Of a stretch of 6,673 nt of DNA, positions 1 through 6,673 are shown piece by piece. The stretch is taken from positions 1 through 6,673 of the forward strand of contig DTWD01000459.1 in the NCBI GenBank assembly GCA_012963185.1, written 5' to 3'. Position numbers and translations under genes: made by a program. This stretch comes from Acidobacteriota bacterium. GTDB lineage: Bacteria > Acidobacteriota > Vicinamibacteria > Vicinamibacterales > UBA8438. How positions within the stretch are numbered: the first letter of the stretch is position 1; every line of letters starts with the position of its first letter. Below the pieces are notes generated by a model. It saw only the letters and a list, made by a program, of their open reading frames with translations, was not told where the DNA came from and searched no databases.

Positions 1-60
1 AGTGAATCGGCTTACTTAAAGATCTTTCTCCACAACTAACCACTTACTACCGGTGTGTGT

Positions 61-86
61 TTTGTGGATGGCAATACATCCACAAA
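61..86. repeat. Perfect 10-bp inverted repeat formed by two opposed DnaA-like boxes
   Basis: TTTGTGGATG (61-70) and CATCCACAAA (77-86) are exact reverse complements separated by the six bases GCAATA. Each arm contains the DnaA-box core, so the repeat is a pair of oppositely oriented boxes. The arms have only four G/C of ten bases and no T-run follows, so an intrinsic terminator is unlikely. A DnaA dimer or cooperative binding site is the simplest reading. Confidence 0.7.
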
Positions 87-143
87 TATCATTACAATAA
101 TCCACAGTTTTAGACTTCTTTTTATAGCGTTAACTAGTTGATT

Positions 144-161
144 TTAAAATACTTAAAATAA
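144..161. repeat. Tandem AT-rich 9-mers in the candidate unwinding element
   Basis: TTAAAATAC (144-152) is followed directly by TTAAAATAA (153-161), eight of nine bases identical. It partly overlaps the 10-bp palindrome ATTTTAAAAT (141-150). Tandem AT-rich short repeats beside DnaA boxes are typical of the unwinding element of bacterial origins. With only two copies in an AT-rich stretch, chance is possible. Confidence 0.45.
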
Positions 162-191
162 CCATCCGCGGTTTCAACACACCTTCTTTCT

Positions 192-200
192 TGTTATAAT
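192..200 (+). promoter_or_regulatory. Probable sigma70-type extended -10 promoter for dnaN
   Basis: TGTTATAAT at 192-200 gives a perfect TATAAT hexamer (195-200) with the extended -10 TG one base upstream. The candidate -35 with a 17-bp spacer, TTTCAA (172-177), matches TTGACA at only three of six positions, which an extended -10 can tolerate. Transcription would start near 206-208 and leave a leader of about 70 bases before the dnaN ATG. The AT-rich setting raises the chance of a fortuitous match. Nearby DnaA boxes suggest, by inference, control by DnaA. Confidence 0.6.
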
Positions 201-263
201 TTGTATTACTTTTTATTAATCATTTAGTTATTTAGTAGATCAATCGGTCTTGACTCTCTAATC

Positions 264-267
264 GAGG
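264..267 (+). promoter_or_regulatory. Weak Shine-Dalgarno sequence that favours ATG 279 for dnaN
   Basis: GAGG at 264-267 ends 11 bases before ATG 279, slightly long but workable. It ends only two bases before the alternative TTG at 270, too close to serve it. This supports the ATG. Confidence 0.45.
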
Positions 268-278
268 TTTTGAGTTCC

Positions 279-3996
<3,718 letters not shown>

Positions 3997-4036
3997 CGGG
4001 TTCCACTAAGATTTTAAGAGGCGGCCCCAGTTCAGC

Positions 4037-6526
4037 ATGTCAGATACTAATCAATCAAATATTCCTGTAAACATCGAAGACGAGATGCGACGGTCGTACA
4101 TGGATTACGCCATGAGCGTAATCATCGGCCGGGCATTACCAGACGTACGGGACGGTCTTAAGCCTGCGCATCGACGAGTAATTTTTGGCATGAGGTCGAT
4201 GGGGCTGTCTGCAAATCGAACTTACCGAAAGTGCGCGAAGATCGTCGGCGAAGTGATGGGTAATTTACATCCCCATGGCGACGCATCTATCTATGACACG
4301 CTCGCCCGGCTAGCGCAGGACTTCAACATGCGCTACCCCTTGATAAACGGCCAGGGCAATTTTGGGTCGGTGGATGGAGACCCTCCAGCGGCAATGCGTT
4401 ATACCGAGGCAAAGCTGAGGCCTTTGGCTGATGACTTGATGGCGGACCTCGACAAAGAGACCGTTGACTTTGTTCCTAATTACGACGAGACAATTCAAGA
4501 ACCCACGGTGTTACCAGCGCCATTTCCGAATTTACTCGTGAATGGCTCGGCCGGAATTGCGGTTGGTATGGCGACCAATATTCCACCGCATAACCTTCGT
4601 GAAGTAATCAACGGCGTTGTATGGGTTGCTGAGCATTTGACCGAAGATGTTGCAGTAAAGGAACGTGAACTTTTAGCTCGGGTACTGGGCCCTGATTTCC
4701 CAACAGGCGGTTTTATTGTTGGGCGTGCTGGTATTGCACAAGCTTATCGCACCGGCCGTGGTTCCATTACCATGCGCGCCCGGACAGCTATTGAGGTCTC
4801 GGACAAGAAGAGCGAGAGAGATGCGATTATTGTTACGGAGATTCCCTATCAGATTAACAAAGCACGGCTGCTTGAAAAGATTGCAGGACTGACGCGGGAA
4901 AAAACTATTGAGGGTATCGCCGATTTACGTGATGAGTCGGATCGATCTGGTATGCGGATCGTTATAGAACTTAAGCGCGGCGAAGTACCTGAAGTGGTTT
5001 TGAATAATCTTTTTAAGCACACGCAACTGCAGACATTTTTTGGCATCATCACACTCGCCATTGTTGCAGGGCGACCACAGGTTCTTTCGTTGCTTGACGT
5101 TGTCGAGCATTTTGTTGACTTCCGTCGCGAGATCGTCCGACGAAGAACGGAACACGATCTTCGGAAAGCCGAAGCACGTGCTCATATTCTTGAAGGACTA
5201 AAAATAGCACTCGACCATTTGGATGCAGTTATCAAATTGATCCGGGGTTCAAACAATCCTGCAGAAGCTCGGAATGGTCTTGAAACGCAATTTTCACTCA
5301 CAAAGCTCCAAGCGCAAGCGATTCTCGACATGCAACTCCAGCGGTTAACAGGACTGGAGCGGCAGAAGATCGTTGACGAATTAGCTGAGCTGATGCGAAC
5401 AATTGAACGTCTTCGCGCAATTCTTGCGAGCGCCACGCTCTTAATGGAGATTGTGGTTAGGGAACTCAGAGAGACGCAAGAAAAATACGGTGACCCGCGA
5501 AGGACAGAGATTATCGAAGCTGAAGGAGACTTTGAAATAGAAGATCTCATCGTTGATGAGGACGTTGCCATCACGGTGAGCAACACCGGGTACATCAAGC
5601 GAACAGCAGTAACTCAATACCGAAATCAGAAAAGAGGGGGAAAGGGCCGCATTGGAATGCGGACCAGGGACGAAGACTTTCTCACTCAACTATTTGTAGC
5701 TTCAACCCACGCGTATATTCTGATTTTTTCTGACCGTGGTCGGATTTATTGGCTCAAGGTCCACAGGATTCCGGATGTGGGGCCTGATGGTCGGGGTAAG
5801 TCAATTGCCAATCTCGTCGCGATGGCGCCTAATGAGAAAATTGCGGCACTGGAAACAGTCAGGATTTTTCCCGAGTCGGACGGCGAGCGTTTCGTTGTTA
5901 TGGGAACACGGAGTGGGGTTGTCAAGAAAGTAGATCTTCGGGCATTCCGGCACCCACGGGCAGGTGGCATCATTGCAATGGGTGTTAACGAAGACGATGC
6001 TGTTGTTGGTGCGGAGCTGACAGATGGGCACGGGCAGGTTTTCATAGGCACGCGCAAGGGCAAGGCGATTCGGTTTGTTGAGTCAGCGGTTCGTTCGATG
6101 GGACGCATGGCGGGGGGTGTACGCGGGATTTTACTGCGGTCTGGGGATGAAGTCGTTGCGATGGCCGTTGTCCGGCCCGGAGGAACGCTTTTGAGCGTGA
6201 CAGAGAGGGGTTACGGAAAACGTACCCCGATTGACGAATATCGCGTGCAATTCAGGGGTGGAGTCGGTATCATAAATATTCACGCGAGCGAGAGAAATGG
6301 CCCTGTCGTAGGCGTTACGTATATTGACGATGAGGAAAATGAGGTGATGATCATCACCCAGCAGGGAAAAGTGCTTAGGACAGAGGCTCGTGATATTCGT
6401 CCGATAGGCCGAGCCACGCAGGGTGTTCGGTTGATTGAGATTGATGCACAGGACAGCGTCGTTTCAATCGCGCGACTCGTTGAACGGGATGGCGAAGAAG
6501 AAGAAGAGGCTGTTCCTGGGAATTAA
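4037..6526 (+). CDS. gyrA: DNA gyrase subunit A
   Basis: GyrA carries out the double-strand breakage and reunion step of gyrase and wraps DNA around its C-terminal domain. The 829-residue product is close to Bacillus subtilis GyrA (about 821) and shorter than E. coli (875). It begins with VNIEDEMRRSYMDYAMSVII and has the winged-helix domain, Arg121 and catalytic Tyr122 (MRYTEAKL), and Ile174 within SAGIAVGMATNIPPHNL, the DNA-bending isoleucine. The tower and coiled-coil gate follow, including AHILEGLKIALDHLDAVI and AILDMQLQRLTGLERQKI. The C-terminal beta-pinwheel (from about 500) contains the GyrA box QKRGGKG (531-537), which separates gyrase from topoisomerase IV ParC. The quinolone-determining loop reads HPHGDASIYD: position 83 is Ala, not the Ser of E. 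coli, while Asp87 is kept. A short acidic tail, GEEEEE, ends the protein. ATG 4037 gives the expected N-terminus; the nearest GAGG (4018-4021) is 15 bases away, so initiation may depend on coupling to gyrB, 40 bases upstream, with no terminator between. Confidence 0.97.
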   Translation: MSDTNQSNIPVNIEDEMRRSYMDYAMSVIIGRALPDVRDGLKPAHRRVIFGMRSMGLSANRTYRKCAKIVGEVMGNLHPHGDASIYDTLARLAQDFNMRYPLINGQGNFGSVDGDPPAAMRYTEAKLRPLADDLMADLDKETVDFVPNYDETIQEPTVLPAPFPNLLVNGSAGIAVGMATNIPPHNLREVINGVVWVAEHLTEDVAVKERELLARVLGPDFPTGGFIVGRAGIAQAYRTGRGSITMRARTAIEVSDKKSERDAIIVTEIPYQINKARLLEKIAGLTREKTIEGIADLRDESDRSGMRIVIELKRGEVPEVVLNNLFKHTQLQTFFGIITLAIVAGRPQVLSLLDVVEHFVDFRREIVRRRTEHDLRKAEARAHILEGLKIALDHLDAVIKLIRGSNNPAEARNGLETQFSLTKLQAQAILDMQLQRLTGLERQKIVDELAELMRTIERLRAILASATLLMEIVVRELRETQEKYGDPRRTEIIEAEGDFEIEDLIVDEDVAITVSNTGYIKRTAVTQYRNQKRGGKGRIGMRTRDEDFLTQLFVASTHAYILIFSDRGRIYWLKVHRIPDVGPDGRGKSIANLVAMAPNEKIAALETVRIFPESDGERFVVMGTRSGVVKKVDLRAFRHPRAGGIIAMGVNEDDAVVGAELTDGHGQVFIGTRKGKAIRFVESAVRSMGRMAGGVRGILLRSGDEVVAMAVVRPGGTLLSVTERGYGKRTPIDEYRVQFRGGVGIINIHASERNGPVVGVTYIDDEENEVMIITQQGKVLRTEARDIRPIGRATQGVRLIEIDAQDSVVSIARLVERDGEEEEEAVPGN

Positions 6527-6549
6527 GTTACGTTACGTCTTTAATGTAG

Positions 6550-6555
6550 AGGAGG
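6550..6555 (+). promoter_or_regulatory. Strong Shine-Dalgarno sequence of the lipoprotein gene
   Basis: AGGAGG at 6550-6555, within AGAGGAGG (6548-6555), ends seven bases before ATG 6563, the ideal spacing. It is the only consensus ribosome binding site in the window and fixes the start of the following gene. Confidence 0.85.
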
Positions 6556-6562
6556 CACTGCC

Positions 6563-6673
6563 ATGTCTCGTGTAACCGTTAAGCGATCACTTGTCATCAT
6601 CACTGCGTTACTTGTTGGAGGCGGATTCTTAACTGCCTGCGGCGGGGGGGGAGAAGAAGCCCAGCTCATTCGG
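6563..6673 (+). CDS. Lipoprotein of unknown function, N-terminal part only (runs off the window)
   Basis: Only 37 codons are present and the frame is open to the window end. They encode a clear type II (lipoprotein) signal peptide: a basic n-region MSRVTVKR, a hydrophobic stretch SLVIITALLVGGGF, and the lipobox LTAC with the lipidated Cys at residue 26. Processing by Lgt and signal peptidase II would anchor the mature protein by an N-terminal lipid. Gly rather than Asp follows the Cys, so by the enterobacterial +2 rule an outer-membrane destination is likelier than inner-membrane retention. The mature start GGGGEEAQLIR is a flexible linker, and nothing visible identifies the function. A strong ribosome binding site supports the start. 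The gene lies 36 bases after gyrA with no terminator seen, so it may be cotranscribed. A run of eight G (6644-6651) sits just after the Cys codon. Confidence 0.85.
   Translation, partial: MSRVTVKRSLVIITALLVGGGFLTACGGGGEEAQLIR

Larger units (their letters stand above)
1..240. other. oriC: Putative chromosomal replication origin (oriC) region upstream of dnaN
   Basis: No gene is supportable here. The first 106 bases hold four 9-mers close to the DnaA box TTATCCACA: TTCTCCACA (26-34, one mismatch), TGTGGATGG on the opposite strand (63-71, two mismatches), ACATCCACA (76-84, two mismatches) and TAATCCACA (98-106, one mismatch). Three share the core ATCCACA. From 111 to 240 the GC content is about 25% (my count is 32 of 130), falling to about 14% in 191-240, which suits a DNA unwinding element. 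The dnaA-dnaN intergenic region is the origin in many bacteria, and the genes here run away from this side. What is seen is the box cluster plus the AT-rich block; that it is the active origin is inference. dnaA is not visible in the window. The region could instead be only a DnaA-regulated dnaN promoter. Confidence 0.6.

Noticed and set aside
2..19. Possible last codons of dnaA (frame 2 reads VNRLT then stop)
   Set aside because: Five residues cannot identify a gene, other frames also stop soon, and the ending does not clearly match a DnaA C-terminus that I know.
61..86. Inverted repeat read as a rho-independent terminator of an upstream gene
   Set aside because: The stem is AT-rich and no T-run follows; the arms are DnaA-box-like, which explains the symmetry better.
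270..278. TTG at 270 as the dnaN start
   Set aside because: The GAGG lies only two bases upstream of it, and family alignment fits the ATG at 279.
3997..4036. Promoter or terminator between gyrB and gyrA
   Set aside because: The 40 bases show no stem followed by a T-run and no convincing -35/-10 pair; cotranscription is simpler.
4925..5185. 86-residue minus-strand open frame within gyrA
   Set aside because: It is a shadow of the coding strand with no motif or credible start signal.
5182..5598. 138-residue open frame on the minus strand within gyrA
   Set aside because: It is antisense to a highly conserved coiled-coil region of GyrA, is Ser/Arg-rich as complementary-frame shadows are, and has no recognisable motif.
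6491..6509. GAA-rich repeat near the gyrA stop as a microsatellite or phase-variable tract
   Set aside because: It is a trinucleotide run encoding the acidic Glu tail, so length changes keep the frame; acidic tails are common in GyrA.

Overview
This window holds a conserved replication and DNA-topology block from a Gram-negative-type bacterium of moderate GC content. It carries a probable chromosomal-origin region, then dnaN (DNA polymerase III sliding clamp), gyrB and gyrA (DNA gyrase), and the first 37 codons of a lipoprotein gene. All genes lie on the + strand and are tightly packed. Two features suggest a Gram-negative lineage: GyrB carries the long insertion in its TOPRIM/C-terminal half, as in Escherichia coli GyrB, and the last gene encodes a lipobox signal peptide. 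The order dnaN-gyrB-gyrA-lipoprotein without recF recalls Acidobacteriota (Vicinamibacteria-like). That placement rests on memory of gene order and is tentative.

Positions 1-278 contain no supportable gene. Four DnaA-box-like 9-mers sit in the first 106 bases, two of them forming a perfect 10-bp inverted repeat. A stretch of about 25% GC (111-240) follows, with tandem AT-rich 9-mers and an extended -10 promoter (TGtTATAAT). The arrangement is what one expects of an oriC between dnaA and dnaN, but dnaA itself is not visible. The dnaN start is best placed at ATG 279.

Between dnaN and the likely gyrB ATG (1429) lie 37 bases. They contain a 13-codon open frame that overlaps the dnaN stop (TGATG) and the gyrB start (ATGA), which may couple translation. 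gyrB and gyrA are separated by 40 bases with no terminator. The lipoprotein gene follows gyrA after 36 bases and has the only textbook Shine-Dalgarno sequence in the window.

The clamp tethers the replicative polymerase, while GyrA2GyrB2 removes positive supercoils ahead of the fork, so the locus couples replication initiation, processivity and supercoiling control next to the origin. All catalytic motifs of clamp and gyrase are intact. The points that depart from the ordinary are the natural residues at the two main quinolone-contact sites (GyrA Ala83, GyrB Glu in place of Asp426), the origin architecture, the mini-ORF junction, and a G8 tract just after the lipobox. I see no sign of a mobile element, CRISPR array, RNA gene or novel multi-gene system.
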